From contig CBDDAA010000004.1 of the NCBI GenBank assembly GCA_965224675.1, positions 1,612,001-1,676,000 of the forward strand: DNA of 64,000 bases, given 5' to 3'. The notes under the pieces are model-generated. The model was given only the letters and a program-made list of their open reading frames with translations, was not told the origin of the DNA and did not search any database. This stretch comes from UBA7957 sp965224675. Its GTDB lineage: Bacteria; Pseudomonadota; Gammaproteobacteria; Granulosicoccales; Granulosicoccaceae. This document shows positions 8,103 through 17,042 of this stretch, in pieces; the first letter of the stretch is position 1, and each line of letters opens with the position of its first letter. A program made the position numbers and the translations under genes.

Positions 8103-8989
8103 ACTGGAATGATCTTCGTTACGTAATAGCGGTTGCAAAAGAGGGATCGGCCGCGGCAGCTGCGCGTGCCATTGGTGTTAACCACGCAACCGTCGTCAGA
8201 CATGTTCGCGCATTTGAAAAGCTACACGCAATGCGCATATTTGATCACCTGTCATCGGGTTATCGTCTAACCGATGAAGGACAGATTTTTCTTGATGCTG
8301 CGCGATCGATCGATGCGACAATAATAGACCTGGAACGGAAAATGGTAGGAGGTCAGGACCACTTGGACGGAACCGTAAAAATCACCACCACAGATGGCTT
8401 ATACCCGATGTTGGTGGATGTGCTTGCCGATTTTCAACAGTTATACCCCGGTGTAAACATTGAATTGATTATTTCTAATTACCAGCTTAATATAAAAACC
8501 ATGGCTGCGGATATTGCTGTTCGCCCATCGGTTGATCCGCCGTCTGATCTGGTAGCCCAGTTTGTATCCGGGCTTGCGTTTGCCGTGTACGGAGCTGATT
8601 CCCTGAAATCTCAAGGAAGATTTAAAGCACTTCAGGAAGTTGACTGGATTGGACACAGCGATCCGTTATTGGAAAGCGCACCCGGGCAGTGGATGAAGGA
8701 TACAATACCCGACACATTGATTAAAATACGTTGCAATAGTTTTCTGACCATCCAGGGATTGGCTGAAAGTGGGGTTGGTTATGCTATTTTGCCTTGTTAC
8801 CTCGCCGACAAATCATTACGTATTGTCAGAGTGCAAGCCGACACGCTGAATTTGTCGATCAAAATATGGCTGGTTTCACACAGTGACGTGCTGCGTGCCA
8901 AACGAGTTCGTACCTGTATTGACTTTCTCGAAACGAGATTAAAGGAGAAACGTAAATTTCTCGAAGTGCAGACATTGGATAAAGATTGA
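8090..8989 (+). CDS. LysR-family transcriptional regulator
   Basis: A 299-residue regulator. The N-terminal winged helix-turn-helix (NWNDLRYVIAVAKEGSAAAA, then ARAIGVNHATVVRHV) belongs to the subgroup whose members start with (M)xxxNWDDLRxFLAV, which supports ATG 8090 over ATG 8069. A periplasmic-binding-protein-like effector domain follows (about residues 90-290). It is transcribed away from the cytochrome c'/diheme cytochrome genes and probably controls them and itself through the palindrome at 8075-8102. The ligand is unknown. Confidence 0.85.
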   Translation: MHSLNWNDLRYVIAVAKEGSAAAAARAIGVNHATVVRHVRAFEKLHAMRIFDHLSSGYRLTDEGQIFLDAARSIDATIIDLERKMVGGQDHLDGTVKITTTDGLYPMLVDVLADFQQLYPGVNIELIISNYQLNIKTMAADIAVRPSVDPPSDLVAQFVSGLAFAVYGADSLKSQGRFKALQEVDWIGHSDPLLESAPGQWMKDTIPDTLIKIRCNSFLTIQGLAESGVGYAILPCYLADKSLRIVRVQADTLNLSIKIWLVSHSDVLRAKRVRTCIDFLETRLKEKRKFLEVQTLDKD

Positions 8990-9080
8990 ATTTCACAGAC
9001 CAGGCATCCGCAGATACTCCCTTCATAAACAGTTCGGTCGTACAAAAAAACAATGCAGAAATGAGTATCAAAAAATAGGG

Positions 9081-9220
9081 GGTCGAGCCTATTTTACAAT
9101 ATACAAAGATAGTTAAACCTTATGAGTAACGGATTGGTTTTCTGTTAAATCGAATATTAGCAGTTTTGACTGATGGTGAGGTTACATCAGACTCATATAT
9201 ATTGTAAAATAGGATTGATC
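9081..9220. repeat. Inverted-repeat element between convergent genes
   Basis: CCTATTTTACAATATA at 9088-9103 is matched by its exact reverse complement at 9198-9213, with imperfect extension outward (GGTCGAG versus GATCAAT on the other strand). The roughly 140-bp unit fills the gap between the convergent LysR and aminotransferase genes. It may be a small MITE-like element; a bidirectional terminator is less likely given the 94-bp spacer. Confidence 0.5.
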
Positions 9221-9236
9221 ACTTCTTTCTTCCTCA

Positions 9237-10622
9237 TTAATAAATATAGTTATCACTTTCCTGCTTCATATAACCCCTCGAGATCCAATTTGAAATTGCA
9301 TCTATTGCGTCCATAACATTTTTGCAGTACTCAAAGTAAAAATCTTCTTCGAGCTTATCCAGTCCGGCTGCCGCATCAAGGGCGTTTTTCCCATCAAAGT
9401 CGACATATGCAAGCCGTGCAACTAACTCATGCTCAGGCAAGCCGAATTGATTTCCCGGTATTAATGCGACTCCAGTTTCAGAAACAAGTGTAGAGCAGAG
9501 TTGCATATTCGTCGATATCCCCCTTTGTAACAGATTGTTCTTGTAGTAAGAGAAATCTGGCATCAAATAAAAACCACCTGCAGGTTTGGGCATGCCTACA
9601 TTGAAAGATCTCATTTTTTCGTAAATAAGCAAACCGAGTCCACGCAGTATCTTTCTGGATTTATTGATATAATCAGAAATCTCGTCGTTGCCATTAAAAG
9701 CTTCAATGGATGCCCATTGTATAGGTGCGCTTACTGATGTGTATGTTTCGGATGCCGCAATCACAACCGCTTCTTGTAACCTTCGAAGCTCTTTTGGGAA
9801 GATTAACGTTCCCAGGCGCCAACCACCTGCACCACACCATTTTGATAATCCACTGCTTATTATGGTGCCAGATGGATAGTTTGTTGAAATGGATTGATGC
9901 AATCCATTGTGATTCAGCTCGCCGTATATTTCATCAGAGAGAACTATTACATTATTATTTTTTGCCACATTCGCGATTGCTTCAAGTTCTCCGCCTGAAT
10001 AAGTGGCTCCACTTGGATTTGAGGGATAGTTTAACACCAAAATGCGAGGGCACTCTGGTGCTGTAGAGCAGAACTGAGCAAACTCCTGGGCGGTGAGCTT
10101 CCAGTCATTGTTCTTGCTCGTTGTAATCCATCTTACGCTTTTCCCTGTTATTTTGGCCTGAGGTTCGTAGGAAACCCAAGATGGTGCCGGAATAATTAAT
10201 TCACCATAAAATGCAAGCTGCAGTAGGAACATCAGTTCTTTTGAACCGGGTCCAATTAATACATCATCCAGTGTGTAATCGTTGTTTGATTTTCTATTTT
10301 GATAATCTGCGACAGCCTTTCTTAGTTTCTTAAGACCCTTTACAGGAAGATAATCGTTTTGATGCGCGTTCCTTTTAAGACTGTTGACTACACTGATCGG
10401 AATAGGAAATGGAGATTGCCCCATCCCTAATCTAAATACAGTTTTACCCGATGAAATCAGTTCATTGAGTGCTTCGTTTATACTCAATGTAGGCGAGCCA
10501 TTTAAATTTCTAATATTTATATTGATGCTGTTAAGTTGGCTTAAACTGGATTCAACACCTTCTATTTCGCTATTTGTCAATTTCACGCTCGTTTCCCTGT
10601 TGCGATACATTGTTACAGGCAT
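9237..10622 (-). CDS. PLP-dependent aminotransferase of the accessory cluster
   Basis: A 461-residue fold-type I aminotransferase. Motifs: GMGQSPFPIP, the LNYPSNPSGATYSG asparagine region, LSDEIYGELNH, and the PLP lysine in SSGLSKWCGAGGWRLG. The first 60 residues and the final 40 extend beyond a compact aspartate-aminotransferase core. It is the last gene of the run aspartate-semialdehyde dehydrogenase, aspartokinase, aminotransferase (gap 40 bp), so the substrate is probably an aspartate-derived keto or amino acid. This is not the class III fold of the ectoine enzyme EctB. The start has no clear Shine-Dalgarno; ATG 10610 is an alternative. Confidence 0.75.
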   Translation of the reverse strand: MPVTMYRNRETSVKLTNSEIEGVESSLSQLNSININIRNLNGSPTLSINEALNELISSGKTVFRLGMGQSPFPIPISVVNSLKRNAHQNDYLPVKGLKKLRKAVADYQNRKSNNDYTLDDVLIGPGSKELMFLLQLAFYGELIIPAPSWVSYEPQAKITGKSVRWITTSKNNDWKLTAQEFAQFCSTAPECPRILVLNYPSNPSGATYSGGELEAIANVAKNNNVIVLSDEIYGELNHNGLHQSISTNYPSGTIISSGLSKWCGAGGWRLGTLIFPKELRRLQEAVVIAASETYTSVSAPIQWASIEAFNGNDEISDYINKSRKILRGLGLLIYEKMRSFNVGMPKPAGGFYLMPDFSYYKNNLLQRGISTNMQLCSTLVSETGVALIPGNQFGLPEHELVARLAYVDFDGKNALDAAAGLDKLEEDFYFEYCKNVMDAIDAISNWISRGYMKQESDNYIY

Positions 10623-10662
10623 CAGAATTTTTATATTCTTAGCAAATCAGGTTACAATCCAG

Positions 10663-11769
10663 TTATGAAACGGAAGTGCAATTTTTCTTGAATGTTTTGT
10701 GCTTAGCCAATAACAATTTATGTGCATCCCGCGTATCTTGAATTGCATTATTCCTCTTAACCAACTTCCTCGAAATGACTTTATAATATGATATAGTTGT
10801 AATTAACACATAATTGGCAACTTCAGTATTCATTGTGCCTTTTTCAATGAGGTATTCTCTAACTCTTGGAAAACAGTTTGAAACTGACAGAAAATATGAG
10901 TCATTTTGGTGTATTTTTACGACGCAAACGTTTCTAGCCTTTAGTATTTGAAATGATTTATCTTGATCTTTTTTGCTATTGAGCATCAGTGTTACAGAGT
11001 TTAAATCTAATACAACCGAGAATTGATTTTCATCTTGACAATTCCCAATGAGGGTGCCACTTCTAAATGCAGGTTTATTGCTTCTACACAATATGGGAAC
11101 ATTTTTGTGGCGTGCAAATGCGATTGCTTTTTGATGGATTACCTTGGCGCCGCTAGTTGTTAAAGTATAAGCAAAATCGAATGAGGCATTATCGAACATA
11201 ATTGATTCTTGTATAATATTTGGGTCAGCGCTATATATACCGCATACGTCAGAAAATATCTCGCAGTTAACACCTAGTTCAGAAGCGAATACTATAGCCG
11301 ATAGATCAGAGCTGTTTTTTCCAAACCAAAGTAATTCATTTTTTTTTGAAACACCTTGCCCTCCTGGTATTACAACAACGTCATGGTTTTCCAATGCATT
11401 AAACAGTGCATTAGAGTCAACAATTAATTTCTTAATGTCAATGTGAGTGTCTTGTGATAATAATCCTGCTTGAAATCCACACAGTGATGTAACGTGCAGG
11501 TTAACACCTGAAACGGCTACTCGTAGAAGTGCCATGCTGAATGTATCGGATTGCGCCAAAAGCTCTTCAATAGCTTTATTGGATGTTGAACTACACAGAG
11601 ATGAAGACAGTTCCCTTAGATATTCGGTTCCTCCTTCAGGACCACTGACAACCACTACAAATTTGGTACCTTTGGTTAAATTCTCATTCTTCAAGTACTT
11701 CGCGATTATACGATAATCAGTTGCTTCGCAGAATGTTGAGCCGCCAAATTTTAATACTCTGGTTGTCAT
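10663..11769 (-). CDS. Divergent aspartokinase-like kinase
   Basis: A 368-residue amino acid kinase. It shows VLKFGGST at the N-terminus, GKNSSDLSAIV (family GRGGSD), IFSDVCGIYSADPN (family TDVDGVYTADPR) and SGAKVIHQKAIAFA (family GAKVLHPRA). The catalytic domain is therefore that of aspartokinase, making aspartyl phosphate. The remaining 120 residues are weakly conserved and shorter than the usual pair of ACT domains, which suggests relaxed feedback control. It starts 3 bp after the stop of the aspartate-semialdehyde dehydrogenase gene. A dedicated second aspartokinase is typical of pathways that draw on aspartate, as with ectoine. Confidence 0.75.
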   Translation of the reverse strand: MTTRVLKFGGSTFCEATDYRIIAKYLKNENLTKGTKFVVVVSGPEGGTEYLRELSSSLCSSTSNKAIEELLAQSDTFSMALLRVAVSGVNLHVTSLCGFQAGLLSQDTHIDIKKLIVDSNALFNALENHDVVVIPGGQGVSKKNELLWFGKNSSDLSAIVFASELGVNCEIFSDVCGIYSADPNIIQESIMFDNASFDFAYTLTTSGAKVIHQKAIAFARHKNVPILCRSNKPAFRSGTLIGNCQDENQFSVVLDLNSVTLMLNSKKDQDKSFQILKARNVCVVKIHQNDSYFLSVSNCFPRVREYLIEKGTMNTEVANYVLITTISYYKVISRKLVKRNNAIQDTRDAHKLLLAKHKTFKKNCTSVS

Positions 11770-11772
11770 ACT

Positions 11773-12804
11773 CTATAATCCAATATCAAATAACTGGTCA
11801 GCAATTTCAAGTGCATTGAGTGCTGCGCCGATACGAAGATTATCTGATACAATCCACATCATCCCTGCATGTGAGTTTGTTGGATCCACCCTGATTCGGC
11901 CAATGTGAATTTTATTATTGTCGCTTATTGTTCGTGGTGTTGGATACTGATCTTCGCCGTTAATCCCATATACGTGAAAATCGTCATTAGATAATAAATT
12001 CACGACTTGCTTATACTCAAGTGGTAACTCCGCTTCAAAATAGATTGCTTCAGAATGACAGTTTAATACCGGAACCCTAACTGCAGTGGCAGAGACCTGT
12101 AGATCAGGCTTGTTTAGAATTTTCCTTGTCTCACGAGCAATCTTTCTTTCCTCAAGTGTGAAATTGTCATCTAACATTTTGTCAATGCTGGGTACAAGGT
12201 CAAATGGCAGGGGTGATTTAAATTTTTCTGTATGCAATGTACTATCAGGGTTATTAATCAGGTTCAAACTGTCCGATGTGAGTTCTTCCATACCCCTCAG
12301 TCCACCGCCTGAGGCCGCCTAGTATGTACTGACCACTATTTTTGTTAAATTATAATACTTATCTATCTGATTCAAAACTCTGACCATCGGAATGGTAGTA
12401 CAGTTTGGGTTTGCAACGATATTTGAAAGGCATTTCGATCTGGATGTAATCCCATTAACTTTTGGTACAATAAGCGGGACATCCTCGTCCATTCTAAATG
12501 CATTTGTATTATCAATAACTAACGGACCACTGTTAGCAATGCCTTTTACATAGCGTTTACTCACTTTTGTACCGGCTGAGAATAAAACAATGTCAGTATC
12601 AGAAAAATCAAAATTATTAATATCACGAACGGTGTAGTTTTGATTTTTGTGTGTAACAGATTTACCCGCAGATCGGCTTGAAGCAACCAGATTAAGTTTT
12701 TTGAAGCAGACTTTTCTCTCAGTTAAGAGAGAAAGAAATGTTTGGCCCACGGCTCCTGTTGCCCCTACAATTGCACAATTGTACTGACCGGTATTTTTTT
12801 GCAT
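11773..12804 (-). pseudogene. Aspartate-semialdehyde dehydrogenase interrupted by in-frame TAG
   Basis: The two halves form one uninterrupted frame except for a TAG at 12319-12321. The first half (161 residues from ATG 12804, with GGGAGAG upstream) has the Rossmann start CAIVGATGAVGQ and the nucleophile in ANPNCTTIPM (C135). The frame then reads VVSTY-TAG-AASGGGLRG, where the family has VVSTYQAASG; the stop sits at codon 162, normally the substrate-contacting glutamine. The second half continues 172 residues from M172 with VRVPVLNCHSEA. The natural terminator at 11773 is also TAG. One C-to-T change (CAG to TAG) explains the break; suppression or a sequencing error are alternatives. Full length would be about 343 residues. 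Confidence 0.85.
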
Positions 12805-13063
12805 AGTGACTCTCCCTATTGAATTCTGAATGAGTGAATTCAATATGGGTTATGAATTGCCACTCAACTTCTTGTCTTCAAAACTGTACGGCAATTTTGC
12901 AATCGCTGCAGTGTCGTCCTATTGATTTTTTCAGCAAACGCTTTTTCTGTTTTTGTTTCATACGTTTACTTACTTTCTGCGCCTAAGCGCTTTCTGATTC
13001 GCTGTATCCGCCAATATAATGTAGACGGGGTACTAGATGCTCATTGACGTCCATACATAGTGA
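12805..13063. other. Intergenic gap inside the cluster
   Basis: About 260 bp between the aspartate-semialdehyde dehydrogenase and exporter genes. Apart from the GGGAGAG ribosome-binding site near 12815 and a small GCGC-CTAA-GCGC dyad at about 12979-12990, nothing was recognised. It could hold a promoter for the three aspartate-pathway genes. Confidence 0.4.
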
Positions 13064-13960
13064 TTAACTCTGACGCTTTGCAAAATAGTATTTCCCCAAA
13101 TTAAAATTTACGCCAATAATTCCGCCAATCACCATAATTATTCCAATTGTTTGATAAAGATTAATCCTGTAATCGTAAACGACATAATCGACAGTCAGGG
13201 CTACAACCGGATACAAAAAACATAGAACAGCTATTCGATCAACATTAAGTTTTTGGAAACTGGAATAGAGAAAAATATAGGCGACGCCCGTATGCGCGAA
13301 CCCCAGCATGACTAAATAGAACCATTGCTCAGATGTCGGTGTTTTGACAAATTCTGCGAGAGGATAAAAAACGACAGACCCAATCAGTACTTGCCCCAGA
13401 GTAATAACGTGCGGCTTTGCATCAGTTAGCGACTTAACGATTAGCGTTGTTACCGCATATAAAAAAGCAGCTGTTAATGCGAAAAATATACCTATCATGT
13501 TATTAACATTGACAGTTCCACTAAACGAACTTACATTTGAGATGAATAACATTCCTACAAATGCGACAGATATCCAAATATATTTGTTAGTGCCAATTTC
13601 AGTTTTAAATATATATGATCCAATCAACAAAACAAATATGGGTTGCATCTGGTAAACCACAGTGCTTATCGTGATTGAAGTGAATTCAAATGAGCGAAAT
13701 AGAAAAAACCAATTCATAACGATGCAAATGGCACTAAGAAAAATATATATTGCAATTTTGGGTTTTAAATAGTAACGGGTAAGGTAGCCTCTAATTAGAC
13801 AATAAACGCCTAAAAAAATGGATCCAAATAAACAACGGTAGAAAACTACGGTATATGATGTCTGATTGGATTCAATCACAAATAGAGAAACAGTGCCTGA
13901 AATTAACATGGCAAAAATCAGTTCAAACGTACCGCTGTTGGTTTTATTTTTATGCTTCAT
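13064..13960 (-). CDS. EamA/DMT-family transporter (probable exporter)
   Basis: A 298-residue protein with ten hydrophobic segments in two repeated halves, the EamA layout (second half starts near IGIFFALTAAFLYAVTTLIVKS). Family members export amino acids and small metabolites or import nutrients. Embedded in a biosynthetic-looking cluster, the likely job is export of the product. The gene overlaps the upstream M14-like gene by 11 bp if ATG 13960 is used; ATG 13990 is also open. The overlap argues for co-expression of exporter and hydrolase. Confidence 0.75.
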   Translation of the reverse strand: MKHKNKTNSGTFELIFAMLISGTVSLFVIESNQTSYTVVFYRCLFGSIFLGVYCLIRGYLTRYYLKPKIAIYIFLSAICIVMNWFFLFRSFEFTSITISTVVYQMQPIFVLLIGSYIFKTEIGTNKYIWISVAFVGMLFISNVSSFSGTVNVNNMIGIFFALTAAFLYAVTTLIVKSLTDAKPHVITLGQVLIGSVVFYPLAEFVKTPTSEQWFYLVMLGFAHTGVAYIFLYSSFQKLNVDRIAVLCFLYPVVALTVDYVVYDYRINLYQTIGIIMVIGGIIGVNFNLGKYYFAKRQS

Positions 13961-15041
13961 TCCAGTAACCCGATGAGTAGATGTCATCACTTAGATTAAT
14001 AATTTTTCTGACTAGTGTAACGCCTGAATTCGTAGCGGTTTTTTTCCATTTTTCTGATCGTGGGAAAAAGGCTTTCAACAATTTTTCTTTGGATTTTATC
14101 CATGGTTTTGATTTGACGATGCCGTGATTATGATAGTAATTTTCAATACGCAGTGATTTGAGAATACTTATTGGATTCAATGTACCTAGTTCGGCGCAAG
14201 CGAAGATGTAAGCTTCATTTGTTGAGTTCAATCGGCACCATTGACCCATGGTCCCATTGGCTTGATACACACCACTATCCTGATCGTGCCCTTTTACCTT
14301 AAATGGATGTAGATAATCCTTAATGCGGTAAAATATTTTTTCTGGATAGTCATCAAATAAAAGGGTGACGCATCCTCTTTTTCCCAAACCAGAATGTAAA
14401 TCCAAATGAAACACTTTCCTGGCACCTCTGGTCCAAGAGTGAATATTGGATTTAACGATTTGCGTGCTTCTGGATGTTAGAGTACCGCCGTAAAAGATTC
14501 CATTTTTGTACTTTCTTTGACCACCGGCTATAGCTTGCCTTATAGACTTAATATCATACTTGAATGCCAGCTTCAGTAGATTCAGGTAATAGCCGGGTCC
14601 TGTTGTATAACGCCGGATTATTTTAGGATTCAGAAAATTCTCCATCAAATCATACATATTGTTGGGATTATCTTCATCAAAGCTGAAGTTTCTATTCAGA
14701 TCAATATTATCTTCATTCACGCGTCTTCTGAATGCAAAGCCATAGGGGTTCAGGGAATGTATAAATACAATTGAAGTTTTGGATATATCAATGGCATAAG
14801 AGTCCAGATTTTTCATTAATTCAACCTGTATGGCTGAGCCTATCGATCCTTCGACTCCGTGCAATCCGCTGCTTATGATAATGGTTTTTTCAGGTTCCTC
14901 ACTGCCGTAGTAAGCTACATCAATATATAAATTTTCATCTGTTTTATCTCTAATTGATATAGGATAACTTTGTTGTTTTGCATTGCAATATCGTGCCGCT
15001 TGCATAAATTTTTGCCGACACTCTCTGTATTCAGGAAACAT
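13950..15041 (-). CDS. DUF2817/M14-like zinc carboxypeptidase or deacylase
   Basis: A 363-residue protein with the zinc motif HxxE in ISSGLHGVEGSIGS (H61, E64 from ATG 15041), the arginine motif IDLNRNF, a third zinc ligand in VFHLDLHSGLGKRG and a probable catalytic glutamate in FACAELGT. This is the M14/succinylglutamate-desuccinylase fold, which removes amino acids or acyl groups. Within this cluster it could unmask an N-acylated intermediate made by the GNAT-like protein, or release an amino acid from a conjugate. ATG 15041 is preceded by AAAGGA. No signal peptide is seen, so it should be cytoplasmic. Confidence 0.75.
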   Translation of the reverse strand: MFPEYRECRQKFMQAARYCNAKQQSYPISIRDKTDENLYIDVAYYGSEEPEKTIIISSGLHGVEGSIGSAIQVELMKNLDSYAIDISKTSIVFIHSLNPYGFAFRRRVNEDNIDLNRNFSFDEDNPNNMYDLMENFLNPKIIRRYTTGPGYYLNLLKLAFKYDIKSIRQAIAGGQRKYKNGIFYGGTLTSRSTQIVKSNIHSWTRGARKVFHLDLHSGLGKRGCVTLLFDDYPEKIFYRIKDYLHPFKVKGHDQDSGVYQANGTMGQWCRLNSTNEAYIFACAELGTLNPISILKSLRIENYYHNHGIVKSKPWIKSKEKLLKAFFPRSEKWKKTATNSGVTLVRKIINLSDDIYSSGYWNEA

Positions 15042-15555
15042 ATTGCATTGTCCTTTAAGCTGTATCAAACTGGCACTGAGTCAATTAAGTTTATCTTTAT
15101 ACGATCTAGATTACTCCCTGCTCATTGCTATACATTGAGTTTGATTCATTAAATATTTAATATACGCTTAATTCGCATCTTTCGCCATCGATAATATGCC
15201 AATAATCTGCATAGACTCATGCCACCGAATTCCGGGAAAAAGATATCTTGAAGTTGCTGGCTTTATTAAGATGCACTTGATACTTAAGCCATTACAAGTG
15301 ATCCAAGCGACCGTTGAACATTATTTTCTTTTCCAAACTATTTTGGCATTAAACCAATAGCTTATTACGTTTTCGATTAAACAACTTTATTTCTTAATCC
15401 AAACTTATTGAAATAGCCGTTATACTCAATGTTGTTTTTCCAGTAGCTGTATTGAGTAAGTGACCCGACGAGTATTGAGAAATTTGTTCGTACTTAGTTC
15501 GGAATTTTTTACTCATCAGAGATTATTTTCAATAGGCTACTAGCCTTGAAAATTA
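15042..15555. other. A/T-rich 500-bp gap within the cluster
   Basis: No ORF with coding character was found between the M14-like and aldehyde dehydrogenase genes. The gap ends in the hairpin at 15525-15553. The rest is A/T-rich and may hold the promoter for the M14-like/exporter pair. Confidence 0.5.
15525..15553 (-). terminator. Hairpin at the 3' end of the aldehyde dehydrogenase gene
   Basis: ATTTTCAA (15525-15532) pairs with TTGAAAAT (15546-15553), and GGCT with AGCC inside, leaving an ACT loop and a 2-nt bulge. It begins 2 bp after the stop. There is no T-run on the minus strand, so it may be an RNA-stability or processing hairpin and not a strong terminator. Confidence 0.45.
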
Positions 15556-17016
15556 TTAGTACGAGGTTGTGCTAACCCGAGTAATCAGTTTTTTATGCAT
15601 ATATGCAGATATTCCTTCAATGCCTCCCTCGTATCCTATTCCACTTTCTTTGATACCGCCGAACGGAACATCGGGTCGCATCACGGAAACAGAGTTGACG
15701 TTGACCCCTCCACATTCAATATCTTCAACCGTTCGCTCAATAATTTTTTCAGATGATGTAAACACATAGGACGCCAGACCATAGGGCAATCGATTGACAC
15801 AAGTAATCATGTCTTCATAGTTGTCAAAAGCGTTTATTGAACTGATTGGACCAAATGGTTCAATATTCATTAATGATGTGTTTAGTGGCACATCCATATA
15901 GACCGTTGGCGACCAGAAATGTCCTTGCGCATTTCCATGATGGTTTTCAATATCCATTGTCCCGCCGGGTAGAACCAGTTTCGCGCCCTTACTGGTTGCA
16001 TCATCACAAAGGCTTTTCATAAAAGAAATACGCTGGCTGTTGATCATTGGACCCATCTGTACCTCTGCGTTTCTGCCATCACCGATCGTAATTTTTTTAC
16101 TGTGGGCAATAAATGCATCAATAAAATTTTCATGAATTCGTTTGTGAATATAAAATCGACTGGGCGCAATACACGTTTGCCCTGCATTTCTATGTTTAAA
16201 AGGTACAATCAGTGGAATCACTTGCTCTATGTCTGCATCATCAAAAACAATAACAGGCGCATGACCTCCAAGCTCAAAAGTACAACGTTTTAATCCTTCG
16301 GCAGATAGAGCGGCTAATTTTTTACCAACTTCAATTGATCCAGTGAAAGTACATTTACGAATGATAGGATCACGTAATAATGTACTTGATATTTTTTCTG
16401 GATCACCGAATACAAGATTTACAACCCCATTGGGTAAACCTGCTTCCTGAAGGGCTTGTAGCAGTACAATGGCAGAACCCGGGGCCTCTTCTGAGGCCTT
16501 AAGAATCAGGCTGCAGCCAGAGGCGATTGCGGGGGCCAATTTTCTGGCAGGAAGTAGTGCTGGAAAATTCCAAGGTGTGAACGCTGCGCAAACCCCCAGG
16601 GGTTGCATGCGACTGAACAGACTGTGTTCGTCGTTATCTGCCGTGTAGGAAATATCGCTTAAGTCATTACTTATAGCACCAGAATTCCAACGTAGCGTTT
16701 CAATCACCCTGTTCCATTCAACTTTGGATTCAAAAAGAGGTTTCCCTTCTTCCAACGTTGTAATCAGAGCGTTTTGTAACAGTCTGTCTTCAAGTATTTT
16801 CGCTGTACGCTGGAGTAATTCCATTCGTGTTGTTATACGGGATCGCTTCCAATGTTCAAATGCATTTTTTGCTGAAAGTAATGCATCTTGGAGTTGCTGT
16901 TCGCTGCTGCATGGTAGTGCTCCCAGTTCAGAACGGTCAGCCGGATTGTATACAATCATCGAAGTCTTGCTCTCAACCCATTGACCGTTGATGAACATTT
17001 TCAGATCTGTATACAT
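15556..17016 (-). CDS. NAD(P)-dependent aldehyde dehydrogenase (SSADH-like)
   Basis: A 486-residue enzyme of the ALDH superfamily with TPWNFPALLPARKLAPA, the glutamate in CTFELGGHAPVIVFDDAD, the catalytic cysteine in NAGQTCIAPSRF and the C-terminal PFGGIKESGIGYEGG. Closest by eye to succinate-semialdehyde/glutarate-semialdehyde dehydrogenases. Located 26 bp after the M29-like gene B, it is the last gene of the 20.9-15.6 kb unit. It should oxidise an aldehyde made by the pathway; whether that is a semialdehyde from aspartate or an aldehyde released by the diiron oxidase is open. AGGAA lies 11 nt before ATG 17016. Confidence 0.85.
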   Translation of the reverse strand: MYTDLKMFINGQWVESKTSMIVYNPADRSELGALPCSSEQQLQDALLSAKNAFEHWKRSRITTRMELLQRTAKILEDRLLQNALITTLEEGKPLFESKVEWNRVIETLRWNSGAISNDLSDISYTADNDEHSLFSRMQPLGVCAAFTPWNFPALLPARKLAPAIASGCSLILKASEEAPGSAIVLLQALQEAGLPNGVVNLVFGDPEKISSTLLRDPIIRKCTFTGSIEVGKKLAALSAEGLKRCTFELGGHAPVIVFDDADIEQVIPLIVPFKHRNAGQTCIAPSRFYIHKRIHENFIDAFIAHSKKITIGDGRNAEVQMGPMINSQRISFMKSLCDDATSKGAKLVLPGGTMDIENHHGNAQGHFWSPTVYMDVPLNTSLMNIEPFGPISSINAFDNYEDMITCVNRLPYGLASYVFTSSEKIIERTVEDIECGGVNVNSVSVMRPDVPFGGIKESGIGYEGGIEGISAYMHKKLITRVSTTSY

Positions 17017-17042
17017 AGTGTTTCGTTTCCTATATGTATAAT

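Noticed and set aside
12319..12321. TAG as pyrrolysine or reassigned codon
   Set aside because: TAG ends livG and this same gene, and no Pyl genes are in the window; a nonsense change is simpler.
9237..12804. Ectoine biosynthesis
   Set aside because: An aspartokinase is present, but there is no ectA or ectC, and the aminotransferase is fold class I/II, not the class III EctB type.
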